Assembly: GCF_034702125.1 (NCBI RefSeq)
Contig: NC_085878.1
Span: 18,854,057-18,918,056 of the forward strand
DNA from: Engraulis encrasicolus
Lineage: Eukaryota > Chordata > Actinopteri > Clupeiformes > Engraulidae
Direction: 5' to 3'
Length of the DNA stretch: 64,000 nt
The notes under the pieces were generated by a model, which saw nothing but the letters and a program-made list of their open reading frames with translations, was not told the DNA's origin and did not search any database. The position numbers and the translations under genes were made by a program. This document shows positions 1 to 12,648 of the stretch, piece after piece; the first letter of the stretch is position 1; every line of letters starts with the position of its first letter.

Positions 1-1930
1 GTAAAAAGCACATCTAAAAACAGCAAAAAAACAGCTGATTTACATGTTTTAATCAACAAAAAACAAAACTGACCAAAATGAGCGTTATAAACAGCTTTAG
101 TTCAATTTTAAGGACGTTTCGTAGGCTTTTGCGGTAGACGGAACGTCCTCGACGAAAGATCCCCTGCCTTATACGAATGGTCCAACGTTTTGTTCGAATG
201 GTCCCCTCTGAAGAATCCATTCGACGAAAAGACCTGTACCCGTTTATTCATACACGATTTTACCATACACATGCGCTTTACGCAAGCATTTTATTTGCAT
301 GTGCAAGAAAACAAATATTGTATATGTAGGCTTGTAACATGATTGTATATATAAACTTTTAGTGATGTGTTATATTCCCACACACGTTTTCCAATTTGTG
401 GTCCACAACAACCACAACAACAATGTGTATTCTCTTGGAAGAAGAACAATAATATATTGCAGAACTGGCTAGTGATCGCTGCAACATGAATGCATCTCTT
501 GTCATTTTACATCCATAACACCGTTTTGGCTTTGGGTCAGTCAGTCAGAGATGGTTTCATGCTGCTGAAAATGCCAGTGTCAGTGCCAGTTATGAAGTGT
601 GTAGCCTTTTTGGAACCGACAGCAGATCAGGTCGCTCTCTGCTAAAAACACTGAACTGCATCCTAACATTGCATAACATTGTATTAAACAAGGCCTTCAG
701 TAATGGGTTAGGTCTTGGTCATTACAATGTAGGTGACAATTGTATTATAACAGAGGCTCTGCACAGACCAATAGACCAGATATAAAACCACAAGATCATT
801 TCCTCCAGTTGTACCAATGAAGCATGAAACTCTGCTTTCCCAAAAAGCATTACCTGTAATACTGAGATTAAAGTTTCTAAGGTTTCTTACAACTGCAACA
901 ACAACATTGCTGGGAAAAAGGCCAGAACAAAGACCTTAACCATGCTGGGGAATTAACCATGCTCGGAATTTCACTCTGATTTTAAATGAACCTTCATGCG
1001 GGTTCTGTTTACTTTACTTTACCCTGTCTGTGCTTATGCGCCGCACATGTAAGTTGCACTGTAAATACAGTATTCATCATTCACATATAAAAAGTGGGTC
1101 AATTTCTCCTGGTTATACGGCCCAGGATTGGTGCCACACCTGTTTTGTCTCACTATGTACATATGTCGGAAACCCCAGAGGCTTACTGACTTACTTGACT
1201 CAGTCACAGAGTCTATCTAATTGCTACACTAAAACAGCAAAACCCAGTGAGAGTAAATAACCCAAACGAAGTCTAGACATGTCTGCCGTTGCCAGTTGAC
1301 GTAATCCATTGTCCTCTGATGTTTTTTGGGGGGTCCATCTCTTCAACAATAGCTACAGAGGTCATATCAATAAACTTTACCTCTCAGTCTCAGGCAAGGC
1401 AGAAACACTTCATGCGTAAGTTCCATGTTTAAAACACTGCATGCTTAACATTTCATGCTTTTATTCTTAAATTAAAATTTTATCCTGAATAACCTGGTGC
1501 TTGGATTAGTTATTAATAAGTCTTTGACCATTCACAGTCCACTGCTGTGCTACTGCTGGAGACATACTCATGTTTTTATTATGTGGGATGAAAAACATTA
1601 ATATTGTGAGGGGAGTTTATGACAGCGGAGGTTTCCAGGCAGGTATGCTGTGGGGACCGGCTCATGCATTTACCAGAAGAGATTATAAGATGCAAAAATG
1701 TGTGAACAAGACATTCTCACGCATGCTTGAATGTGTTTTGATTTTACATGTATGTTGTTCCCCTTGAAGAACAGGTAGCATGGAATTCTGTGCCATTCTG
1801 TGTGTTTTTTTCTGTGCCATTTGCTTATTCTGGCCACATATTCAAGCTCCCAAAATGTATATACCCTTCATTTCACAGTCAAACTTCACATCTTGAGAAA
1901 ATATAATAATAATGACCCTGTTATTATTAT
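1..1930. other. Intergenic DNA, no gene recognised
   Basis: AT-rich, non-repetitive-looking sequence. The open frames here are short, lack family motifs and have no convincing splice context, so no gene is called. Confidence 0.5.
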
Positions 1931-1931
1931 A

Positions 1932-2421
1932 CAGAGATGGGACCAAGTCACTAATTTGCAAGTCTCAAGTCTTTCTAATCAAGTCCAAGTCAAGTCACAG
2001 GTTAAGACACATTTGACCAAGTCAAGTCTTGCCAAAGCCAAGTCAAGTCCAAGTCTCATTTTTTCCAAGTCCTTAACAAGTCATCTTGTATTCTATGTGC
2101 AATATTGACAATTGATTTTGGTCATAAAGTCATTACCTCTCCACACCGAGCATGCCCCCTTTTTCAGTTGTGTTCTATAAAAAACAGTAGGCTTATTGAC
2201 ACTGGTTGTGGGCAAATAATGTACCTTTTAATTTTTTCATGCAACATACATGGCACACATACAAAAGCAAAAATGGAATTTATTTAGACTTGGCATGCTA
2301 TTGCAAGTCATTGCAAGCTAAAACTGTCAAGTCAAGTCAAATCTTGAGTCAATAGCAAGTCCGAGTCAAGTTACAAGTCATTGCTAATAAGTCAAGTCCA
2401 TCTCTGAGTCAGCCCATCTCT
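1932..2421. repeat. CAAGTC-rich nonautonomous DNA element
   Basis: The segment opens with cagagatggg and closes with ccatctctg, which are approximate inverted termini. Its two ends are packed with irregular CAAGTC repeats. This composition is typical of small nonautonomous DNA transposons in fish. No clear target-site duplication was found, so the class is left open. Confidence 0.5.
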
Positions 2422-2429
2422 GTTTCTTT

Positions 2430-3800
2430 GTGAGAGTATCTGGAGCAGAAGAACACCTATGCACCTCTCCTCTTTGTGGACTACAGTTCCACCTTCAATA
2501 CCATCCGACCTTACAGTCTTCATTCCAAAATACACCAGCTGAGACTTAACACCACCTTGTGCAACTGCATTGAGGATTTCCTGACTATCCGCACACAGAG
2601 GGTCAGAGTGGGTGATCACATATCATCCACTCTTGTAATCAACAATGGCGTGCCCCAGGGGTGTGTGCTCAGCCCTCTGCTCTACACCTTATTCTCCCAT
2701 GACTGCGCTGCCTCTCCTCCAACCTCATCATCAAGTTCGCTGAGGACACCACCGTTCTTGTACTTATTACGAACAATGATGAGATGGACTACAGGAATGA
2801 GGTGTAACATCTGGCGTCATGGTGTAACAACTATAACCTTGTCCTGAACACCAAAGACATTATTGTAGACTTTTGCTGAAACAACCAAGGAAATCACAGA
2901 CCCCTCTCCATTGGCTCAGAGGTGGTGGAGAGGGTCATCGGCTTTAAATTCCTGGGGGTGACCTTGGCTGAAGATCTGTCCTGGGTTACTCACATACCAT
3001 CAGCTGTCGGTAAGGCCCAACAACATCCTTTTCTACCTGAGAAAGTTAAGGGGCTACCACATCTAGGGATGGGATATCGGTATCGGTGTATCGGTATCGG
3101 GTTCAGATATCAAAATAAATCAGAGATCGGATCGGAATTTTCCTAAAGTATCGGAATTTACTGACATTGAGCCAGGTGTAATGTTAATTTGAAGTCATAG
3201 CACTTGCATATCAGTTTTCAGGATGGGATTGTTACTTTTTACTTGTTACTTTTTACTTATTAATTGGTTTCCTGTTCTTCTGACTTCCTTTTCTGACCTA
3301 ATAGTGATCTTGGGCCTACCTGAAATTGAAATCCATGCATTTATGTGGTTTTGGCATTGGATCGGAGTAGTATCGGTATCGGCAGATATCTGAATTTAGA
3401 TGTCAGCATCGGATCGGAAGTGAAAAAATGTGTATCTGTGCATCCCTAACCACATCCCCAGACCCCTGCTGGTGAACTTTTACAACTGTGCGTTCTGGGG
3501 GCTCTGATGTATGGATCTCTGGCGTGGTACTCGAGTACCTCAAAAGCAGACAGACAGGCACCGTAACAGCACAGAAAATCACTGGGACGCCTCTCCCAGA
3601 GAGAAGTACCATCTGACCACACGCTGTCTACGAAGAGTGCAGAACATCCTGCATGACTGTCACCACGATGCTTATCTCCTGGTCCAACTGCTGCCCTCAG
3701 GCAGAAGTTGCAGGTCCTTACAGGCACGTACTACAAGACTAATAGCTTGTACCCTGAAGCCATAAGACTGCTAAATACTGCACATAAACTCTTGCGTAGG
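2430..3800 (+). mobile_element. Decayed non-LTR (LINE) reverse transcriptase fragment
   Basis: The plus strand encodes reverse-transcriptase pieces in several frames. These include a VDYSSTFNT segment (motif A region), GVPQGCVLSPLLYTL (motif B region), a motif C read as FAEDTT where FADD is expected, FKFLGV, and a C-terminal LLPSGR segment. Frameshifts and stops break the frame near 2700, 2800 and 2875. The mutated motif C shows it is dead. It resembles L2/Rex-type fish LINEs by motif only. A DNA transposon interrupts it at 3064-3448. Confidence 0.75.
3064..3448. mobile_element. hAT-like nonautonomous element inside the LINE
   Basis: A 385-bp insert rich in TATCGG repeats starts with tagggatg and ends with catcccta, which are inverted termini. 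It is flanked on both sides by the identical 8-bp duplication accacatc (3056-3063 and 3449-3456). An 8-bp duplication is characteristic of the hAT superfamily. The LINE reading continues on either side, so this insertion is the younger event. Confidence 0.85.
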
Positions 3801-3871
3801 ATTCTAGACTCATGTTTTCTTTGATTATTTAAGGGATAGGGAACTTGTGATCCTATAGATTTGCTCATTTA

Positions 3872-3878
<7 letters not shown>

Positions 3879-3942
<64 letters not shown>

Positions 3943-3958
3943 TGTGTGTGTGTGGGGG
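3879..3958. repeat. GA microsatellite running into GT and a G tract
   Basis: Uninterrupted (GA)n is followed by a short (GT)n and then a run of G. Confidence 0.95.
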
Positions 3959-4249
3959 GGGGTTTGGGACAGTACAACACTTGAATAATTAACCTTGAAT
4001 TGTGGGAGATATTACGCATTGTTTTATTTTATGAATTTACTTATCAATTTAGATGGGAGGGGGATAGGGGGTGGGGGTCAAGCACTTTTACTCTGTACAT
4101 AGGCTACTACTACTTGAAACTACTTGAATCCTTGAATTCCGCTTACAACCTGCAGGTCAGACGAAGGGGAATTTGATAATAAAAACAGTTGTACTGTAGC
4201 CATATGTAACTTTCTGAAAGAATAAAAATAGAATATTCTGTGTCATTGT

Positions 4250-5105
4250 GGTTTAACTTCATAGAACAAGTTTTTGATGGCCTGCTTGAATTGAAAGCTG
4301 CATTGTATGATCCAAGTATACAATATCCCTTGTTTACAGAATCCTTTCACATTCAAAGAGGTTGATCTACATATAATAGAGGCTGTTCCTGCAAACCAGT
4401 TAGTCAACTCTTTTCAACATTCCAACATTTTAACAAGATGTCTGTCATTGGTGACAAACTCTGAGTGAGTTGATTGATACTCTTTCCCAGAACTCACTGT
4501 TTATGGGTGAGGGTTAGGAGATGCGACATGATAGGAGATGCGACGTGATGTCTTGCCTTACTTCTAAGCTTGTTTATCTGTCCATTTAGGCGGTACTGGT
4601 GGTGGCAGGGCAGGCGCTATACGCATAGGCAAACAAGGCAGTCCCAGAGGGTACCAAATTTGTTTGGGGTACCTGAAAGTCCCCCAGTGTTAGAATGTCA
4701 TTAAACATTAAACTTAACAATGACAATTATTATTCATGGGCACTCAGTATTCGTATATGCAGGTACTACAGGTAGATCAATTGTGCTTGATAAGATGTAC
4801 AATGCTGTGTTTACAGATGCCAGTTTCGAAATGCATGAAAAGGAAAGGGTGTTTTCGCAAAGGGCACCAGAGATGACTAGAACAGGCCCTGTCTGAAAGC
4901 ATGCTATGAGGGAGCATAGGTGTCCACCCACTTGCACACTATGGGCATATGGCCCTCTTTTTAAACCACAAAACAAGTTCATCTAGTTTCAGAACTCAGC
5001 TCTGTGTCAATTTTTTTTGCATCTGAGCTAATGACATTTTTTTAAGCTGAGGAAAACATGGGCTGATGCGATTTACCGTAAACAGTCCCTTCCTTCTTGC
5101 TGCTG
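4250..5105 (+). other. Conserved 5' flank of type A ZP genes
   Basis: This stretch matches the DNA upstream of copies 2 and 4. Recognisable blocks include the gcctgcttgaattgaaagct segment shared with about 11,060 and 32,010, and the segment before the TATA box shared with about 14,660-15,290 and 32,790-33,200. It therefore belongs to the ancestral duplication unit. It has fewer embedded repeats than the flanks of copies 2 and 4. No gene is seen in it. Confidence 0.7.
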
Positions 5106-5112
5106 TATAAAA
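5106..5112 (+). promoter_or_regulatory. TATA box of ZP gene copy 1
   Basis: TATAAAA lies 47 bp before the ATG. An initiation site about 30 bp downstream would leave a very short 5' UTR. The same box at the same distance precedes copies 2 and 4 but not the type B genes. Confidence 0.75.
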
Positions 5113-5158
5113 GGAGGAGAGAGATGCAGCAGGTTGAGAGTCTGCAACATCAGTCATC

Positions 5159-7219
5159 ATGTCTGTGTGCAGAGCTCTGTTGCCTCTGGTCCTGCTGGTG
5201 TCGGCCGCCTCAGCCAGCCACTTCTGGGGAGGCACCATATCCTTCCTCCCTAAAGGACGCAACCCAGATGGATCCTACAGGGTAAGGCCCAGAGAGTTCT
5301 ATCACAACTGTACATTGAGCTGCGTCCTGTTCTGCTATACACATACAATTATCATTATTATAATGATCATTATTATTATCAACTGTGCTTTATTTATGCC
5401 AATTAAAATAAATGGCTAATTTAAGATTTTGAATTAGCCTACATGTTTTTTTGTTTTGTTTTTTTTTTTTACAAAAAAATCGCAAGTAGATCTGTAATAG
5501 TCATAGTAAAAAGAGAATAGGCTACATAGGCCTATAATATTGCAGGATATTGTTATAAGTGTATTGATTATAATTAGTATTTTTTATTGAAACCAAATGA
5601 ACAAATATCTGCATAGAATCAATCTGTTTATCAAATATACCTTTAGGTACCAATAAAAGTTATCTAAGAACAGTAGTCACTCTACATAAAGTTTTTAAAA
5701 TGATCAAGATAGTGTGAACATTCAGCACTAATTTAAATGTTGCTGTTAATATGGATTAAACTATACCGTACTGTCCTGCATACATCTTTGCACCTGTAGT
5801 GCAAATGAAGCATAATGAGCTTGCGTTTCAGAAATACATTTAACATATACTGTATATATATTTCATTTTAGGTTGATTTCCGCTACAAAGACGTTTTCGA
5901 TTCTTGTGGATCGAGGTTGAATTGGAATTGTGTAAGTGGAAACTGTGGAGGTCAGACTGATTTGGAAGTAGGCACAATATACAGCACTAGTTCAAGAAAC
6001 CCCAGCAATCTGAACTGGTGCCAAGAGGAAGGGATCGTGACCAGACGGCTCACCAGTGACAAACCTTTTCAACTAAGGTACGTGTATCCCATTTGGAATA
6101 TATCTACAAAATCAAGTGATGAGTAGGGAAGAAAGAAGCATTATAAATGGTATATGATATTACTGTAGTCCTTTAGATGTAAAATATGGAATTTAAAAAC
6201 AGCAATGTCTGCAATTTCTTATAGTGCCAGCAGTTGTTGTTGGGTGACCATAAACAATGGTGGCTGGAGTTATCCTTGGGGCCTTCCAGTCATGGTAGAT
6301 CTTGGACGTCGGTCTGACACAAATGAGCCAAATCATTCCCCACACACTACTATCATTTCATTTGTCAGGTAAAGCTTTGTTCCTTTTATTATTAACAGTG
6401 TAATAATGATGCTACTATAGTGCTCAGCTATGGGTTTTTTTTTTGCGTAAAATAAAATTACATGAAATGTGTTAACACCAGTTCCAAAATCTTGTGCAGA
6501 GTTCCAAGGAACTGTCCTCGTACCTACAACTTCATAGGTTGTGACCCAGATCATGATGATATCAAATGCAGAAATGCTGCCACTCTACCCACTGGTTTCC
6601 AGATTGATCAGGTATGATTCATCTAACACACCCACCCCATATGCCCACATACGTACTCACGCACACAGACACACATCACGCAGCCTGTCAGTTTGTATTG
6701 TCTTGAAAACTTAGTTTATCCTGTCCTTTTGTCTGTCAGGACACTTGCAATTTCCACTACTCTCCTACTGCTTCAACTGGAATGTACAGTATCCGGCTTG
6801 AGGTAGAGGACTATGCCAAGCAGTACACTACTCTCACCTACAACGATGGGTCAAGATCCTACAGAACTCCATACCAACCAACCAGCACTGCTTCACCCAT
6901 TTCCACCACCTCCACTCCAGCCGGCTCGTCTCCATTTAGTAGACTTCCCCTACAGTTCGCTGTCAAAGGTAAGACCTAATCAGTATAGAGAGCTTCTTTT
7001 AGTTTCACAAAGTGACAAATGAACCTGAAAACGAATTACTTGTTGTGTTTCCAGTTGAGCCTGCAGTGCCATCTTGCAGCGCGGGAGTGTACTTGCCCCA
7101 GTTCCTCCATCCAACCCCAGCTGACAGAGAACGGCTGCACACCGCCATCAACCAGGAGTTGGAAATCAGGATTAGAGCCTCAGCCTCCCACTCAGTGTAA
7201 GCAACAGACCTATATTGCA

Positions 7220-7276
<57 letters not shown>

Positions 7277-9259
7277 CAGTAAATACGGTTTACTCCTTTT
7301 GTTATAGTAGGCTATGTTGAATAACGACTTGACATACAGTTGGCTTTGCCTTAAAGGATTCAAGACCTTATTATTAGTGGGCCGCTGAACATCACCAAGA
7401 CCAAGACTCTCTCTGGGGAGTTTATCGTGACATGGACACCGAGCAGTGATGACGACGGAGAACATTTCCCCATCTGTTTCATTGCTGAGAGCAAGGCCGG
7501 GTAAGCTTTAAGAAGTGATCTATAGTTACTTACTGACTGTAAGTTTATGCCCATAGACATAATATCTTATCATGGACCGTGAGGTTGTGTAACCCAAATT
7601 ACTATAACTTGCATTACAGTGACTACCATTGGTTTTCAAAAAACATCTAACGAAAGAATTTGACTTCTTTTTTACAGCTCCACTCTATACCAATCCGAAA
7701 TGAGATGTGTCATTGTGGAGGTGAAACATGAACAGGGTTTGTTTACATTATTCCAATCCAATTCAATGTTAAATGTATAAGTTGAGTGTGTCCAGACTGT
7801 AATGCGGTATTGTTTTCTATATATCCACAGCCACCATCGGTAACGTGATTTGTGCTGAGAGCTTCATGGCCATTGAAGTGAACAAATCACAATCCGAAAA
7901 AATCAACATTCATGAAGACCACCTAAGACTCAACGACCCTTCCTGCACCCTCTACTCTAATGGCACACATGTCTTCGCCAACATGTCCCTGAACACCTGT
8001 GGGACTGTCATGGAGGTGAATCACCGCTATCACTCATTGTGAAAGTGAAAGTGAAATTTAAAAGTCTACAAAATATTAACATGTATTTTATTTTGTAGGA
8101 GGATGAAACCAATGTCATTTTCAAGAATGAGATTGTGTCTGTTGACAACCCGAATGACGTCATAACCAGACACCACCAGGTTGAGATCCAGTTCTTCTGC
8201 AAGTACCCCAAAAAAGGCAGCGTGACCCTTGAGTTTGATGCCCACAGAAGCCCTTTTGTATTCGTTCAAAAGGGATTTGGCACTTTCAGCTACCAGTTTG
8301 AGTTCTTCCACTCCAGTCAGTTTCGAAATATGGAGGACCCTAGCACCTATCCTCTCGAGTATGACCTTGGAGACATGATGTACATGCAAATTGAAGCAAC
8401 ATCCCCAGTCAACAACACTGAGCTCTTTGTGGAGTCTTGCCAGGCCAGTCCCAGTGATGACCCCAATTCCCACACCTCCTACTCGATCATCAGTAATGGG
8501 TAAGCTTGATGCATGCTGTGGATACTCATTGTGTTTATTTTTGTCATGTTTGGTTGGCTAATGAATTCGGATCTCTCTCATAGATGCATTCAAGATGAAA
8601 CGCTGCAGTTCTTTTCAAATCATGGCAATATTGTCAAGTTTGGAATGAAGGCTTTCAAGTTCATCGGATTGCACGATCAGGTACAAACTTCAGCTATAGA
8701 CAATTCTACTAAACTGTAATGACCAAGTTTCCTGTCGTCCCTGTCCAGAAGTCATGAATTGTTCAAATCATGCTTTCTCTCCAAAGGTGTTCATCACGTG
8801 TTCGGTCATCCTGTGTGAGGCTGACAATTCCAACACCAGGTGTTCCCAGGGCTGCATGAACACCACAGCTGCACCTGCAGCACACCACCACCACAGGAGA
8901 GAGGCTCCCATCCAGACCATCAGTCACTTCATCTCCCAGGGACCCGTGAGGCTCAGCAGGAGCGTCAACCTCAAGGATGCTGCAAGCACAGGTCAGCCAT
9001 TACCTTCCTATGGTTCTCTAGGCTTACTGTAGAACATGTCACAACCCTAATTTTAGAATTCTACAGCATTTGCATGGCAGTGAGAAATAGTAACTTTTGT
9101 TTGTGTTTTCTTACAGTGACTTCCAATGGTTTGAACATGAATATTGTGTTCATTGCTGGATGCTTGCTCCTGGCTATGGGTATGTTGTGTGGTGCTCTGA
9201 TCTACACAAAACGACCCAAGGCAGCGTATCAGCCCCTGCCAACTAACGATTACCAATGA
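5159..9259 (+). CDS. ZP-domain type I membrane glycoprotein, type A, copy 1 (intact, 13 exons)
   Basis: The exons are 5159-5281, 5872-6077, 6225-6368, 6500-6611, 6740-6968, 7055-7196, 7357-7500, 7678-7736, 7831-8015, 8099-8499, 8584-8680, 8787-8991 and 9117-9259. All junctions are GT-AG, phases match, and the total is 2190 nt (729 residues). Residues 1-20 form a signal peptide. The mature chain opens S-H-F-W-G-G, and a cysteine-rich module follows to about 230. A Thr/Ser/Pro linker is near 235-262 and an Ig-like segment ([11 protein letters not shown]) near 275-386. The ZP module spans about 391-640: ZP-N has DPSC and CGT, ZP-C has the ASPSDDP pattern. Next come four histidines with RR, then GPVRLSR, a TM helix at about 691-712 and a 17-residue tail. 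ZP modules polymerise extracellularly after release of a C-terminal propeptide; that role is inferred here. I do not recognise a named orthologue. Exon structure is high confidence. Confidence 0.9.
7221..7273. repeat. GT microsatellite in intron 6 of copy 1
   Basis: A (GT)n tract starts 24 bp after the exon 6 donor. Longer versions sit at the same place in copies 2 and 4, so the repeat predates the duplications. Confidence 0.95.
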
Positions 9260-9497
9260 TTTTGGCTTTAAAGCCCATCTTTTCAGATAAAATGTGTTAT
9301 TTTTGTACTTTTTCTGTCTTGTGCAATATGGGATGAAAGAAAACTAAATTACATGTAACTTACTTAATGTAGTTGTCCTTAAAACCCTTTAAGCATTGCT
9401 TAATCTCCTTTGAGATAAATTAAGTTTCTGACTTTTAATTCATGTAGAAAAATGCATTGTCCTCTAGACTGGGCCGTGAATCAACAAAAATCCAATC

Positions 9498-9516
9498 AAT
9501 AAAATCCATCAATAAA
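9498..9516 (+). terminator. Polyadenylation signals of copy 1
   Basis: Two AATAAA hexamers (9498-9503 and 9511-9516) lie about 240 bp after the stop codon. The arrangement is shared with copy 3. Confidence 0.65.
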
Positions 9517-10049
9517 ATCTATACTCACACTGAATCGAGCCATTCTAAACTTTTGCCTCATACAATTGGGCTCAAATGTATTTCTTACATGTAGGTGATG
9601 GTTAAAGGTTTATATTGTGTAAATTTTTGTATATTTTCTCTGCTTATGCAAAGAGTTGTTCAAGAAAATAGAATACAATGTCTCAATTGAATGTAAACTG
9701 ATGAAATGAAGGATAATAAGAAATAAACTGTATTTTATCTTTTCAGACATTGAATCCAATTCATTCAAAGTTTAACCTCAATCATTGTATAACAATTTAA
9801 TAAACAGCAAATGTGTGTGCATGTGTGTTTGTGTGTGTGTGTGTCTGGGGGGGGGGTGGGGGTGCTGCAAATGAATGGACTTCATATATTCTGACAATAA
9901 TAATTATCTAAAATTATACTCGTACCTTTCATGACAAAATAGAAATGCAAAAACATTTCTTTAGTGACAATTTTTGGGAGAAGTATGGGAGTCCTTTGAT
10001 GTGGCCCTCAAGGATAGAAATAAAAGTGTGTGTGTGTGTGCGTGTGTGT

Positions 10050-10334
10050 CAGGGCTTGACATAAACATTTTCACTTAATGGCCACTGTGGCTAGCGGTTT
10101 TTCGGGATCTATAGCCATTCAGCCATTGTATTAGCCACACATTTGATATTCCTTCATCATGTTACTGTACATCTAACATCCAAAGATGAGGTGATAAAGC
10201 AAGAAGATGACTGCATAGCATATTACATGGAAATAAATAAAACAAGAAGAAACTGAGTGAAACTATTACTAGCCACTGCCAAGTTTTACCAGCATTTGGC
10301 CGGTTGGCAGGTGTCGTGTCAGTGTCAAGCCCTG
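10050..10334. mobile_element. TIR element inserted in a GT repeat (copy 1 flank)
   Basis: The insert begins cagggcttgac and ends gtcaagccctg, which are inverted termini. It sits inside a (GT)n tract, so the target duplication cannot be read. A shorter copy is at 30989-31231 in the equivalent position after copy 3, so it predates that duplication. Confidence 0.7.
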
Positions 10335-10478
10335 GTGTGCGCGCGCATGTGCGTTTTCACCGAGGTACTGTATGTTGACTTTTTGCATTCATGGCTCATT
10401 GCAACTCAATCACCAAAACATTCGGTTGAAACACACACTGGCCGTATTGCTCATTATTTGTGTTTTGTCTGTTTATAG

Positions 10479-10502
10479 TGACCTCCAATGGTCTGAACAT
10501 GA

Positions 10503-10539
<37 letters not shown>
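10479..10539 (+). pseudogene. Orphan exon 13 relic ending in a CT microsatellite (after copy 1)
   Basis: A polypyrimidine tract and AG acceptor are followed by tgacctccaatggtctgaac, which matches the start of exon 13 of the ZP genes. After the codons for NMN the sequence collapses into (CT)n. The TM helix, tail and stop codon are missing. Equivalent relics follow copies 2, 3 and 4. Confidence 0.75.
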
Positions 10540-10541
<2 letters not shown>

Positions 10542-10757
10542 GTTGCCTTTGGTCTGTCCAAGGGCGCAGCAGTGTTGGGGTTAGGAGCCTTAGGCCCTCG
10601 TATACACTGCAGATCGGACCGCTCGGCCATAGATTCTCCCCTGGGTGTTTGTATTTGGGCATGGCCTGGAAGGTATGGAGAGGCCGCCAGCGGTGTGCAA
10701 TCGGGAAAGATTGTAAGTACCCATAGTGAGATGTTGAGTGAAGTCAACTGAAAGAGA

Positions 10758-11047
10758 ACTATAGGTTACATGGTAACCCCAGTTTTCTGAGGGAGATAAA
10801 CGAGACATCTCACCAGACGACCCTATTTGCCCCCGGTCTCAGAGGTTTGGTTGTTATCAGATGAAGCTCTGAGCCGACGTAGGGACGGTTTTATACTTCG
10901 AACTGAACCACGAATTCACACAGTTCATTGACCGGGCGGCATGATTGAAGGCTGGCTTCAATAAATGTCACGTATTAGGGTGAAACCCATATTGAGATGT
11001 CTCCTTCATTTCCTTCAGAGAACCAAGCTTACCATGTAACCTATAGT
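10758..11047. mobile_element. MITE with about 20-bp inverted termini (copy 1 flank)
   Basis: It begins actataggttacatggtaac and ends with the near inverse complement, about 290 bp in all. There is no coding capacity. A second copy is at 31713-32002. The superfamily is not assigned. Confidence 0.7.
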
Positions 11048-11330
11048 TTTTGTTCTGGCCTGCTTGAATTGAAAGCTGCACTATATGAGCCAAGTGTACA
11101 ATATTCCTTGTTTAGTGAATCTGTTCACATTCAAAGTAGTAGCCTGAGCTATAGCTTCATATATAATATATAGGCCATTCCTGCAAACCAGTTGGGCAAC
11201 TCTTTAACAACAATCCAACATCTTAACGAGATGTCTGTCATTGGTGACAGATTCTTAGTGAGTTGATTGATACGTTCCCTGAAGTCAGTGTTTGTATGGG
11301 TGAGGGTTAGAAAATACAATGTGATGCCTT

Positions 11331-12648
11331 TGTAACCTACTTCTAACTATTTCACTAAACAATATAATAAAAATATTGTCTTTACACTCTGGGCTTGCGT
11401 TGCGCATCAATAAAACCTAGGCTCGCTACTAAAGAAAGGAGTGTACCAACACAAAGCAAAAGCAAAACACACACAGACGGAGTTTGTAAGTTAGAAATAT
11501 TGTATTAAGAATAATCCAGATGATAAATAGAGGAGTATTAATATTTCATAAATTGGTGAGTGAATAACTTAGTGTAGTAGGCTATCTGTCCAATAAGATG
11601 GACATAAACAAACAACAATCAGATAAACAAAAGACAATCTGCAGATTCAAATAAAATAAATAATTAAAAATAAAAATATATATTGCAGACGGTTAAATCT
11701 TCAACTACATTCACCAGATATAATCCAATAGACAACTAGGCCAAATCACCCGGGTGAGTAGATAGAAATATATAAATAGGACAGGTAATAAAAGCTATAG
11801 CATGAAACGTTGAATACAGTGTATTACAAAAGAAGAAGAAGAAAACAAAACAAAACAAAAGAGTCTCATTCATTCAGTTATATCAACAGTTCTTATCTGA
11901 AGGCCAGGCTCGCCACAGCTGTTGGGGTTCGCCTTCACGGTGGTACTTGAAGGCGATCGCACCGCAGCTGAATTCACTTGAACAGCATGAATCGATCCAT
12001 ACAAAAGACCCGGCCTGTACAGGCCAAAACAACATTAAAATCGGTTCTCTTCAAGATGTAAATACATACATATAACACACACATTATAATACAGAACGCT
12101 TCCATACATTCAGAACAATTGAAGTGAAGCTAAGTGCAATGCGGTATAGTAGAGCCCCATGACTGCTTTTAAAACTAAATTAATCACTCACCAGATATCA
12201 ACGTGGAAAGAAACACACTGGGTTTGGACTCGGACACTGGGACGCCAATCCGGTCTTCAACGCTTTAGTTTTTATGAACACAAGAGACATGAAGTTATAA
12301 ACGGATCGTTATGTTGCTAACCGTAACGTTTGGTTGCTATGTAAAATGCTAGCGACCGACTAGCCACACAGTGTTGACAGATACTTACAAATAATCTTTA
12401 CGGTTTAAAAACCTGCAACGATCACGACTCTTCACTCCACCAGTGGAGTAAGTAAACACTCCTAGCGCAAAGATGACTGGCAATAAAACACTATTGAATG
12501 GTGTATTTTATCGCCGGTAAGCTTAAATCAGTGGACATCAGTAGACGAGGACAAACGGAAAGTCTTTCGAAGAATGTAAACAGCCCCACGAGCGTACTCG
12601 GTTCCCATGGCGACGGTATGACTCCACGAGCGGATGACCTGGGTTACA
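11331..12648 (-). repeat. 3' LTR of the Gypsy relic
   Basis: The unit is about 1.32 kb, opens TGTAACCC on the minus strand and closes GGTTACA. Its first ~45 bp (minus-strand sense, 12604-12648) recur at 14087-14131 as the remaining start of the 5' LTR. Confidence 0.75.

Noticed and set aside
2476..2847. 123-residue frame as a host gene
   Set aside because: It carries reverse-transcriptase motifs and is broken by frameshifts, so it is a LINE fragment.
8066..8473. Minus-strand frames of 135-180 residues opposite exon 10
   Set aside because: These are shadows of the real exon. They recur in every ZP copy because the coding strand is conserved, and they have no splice or start context.
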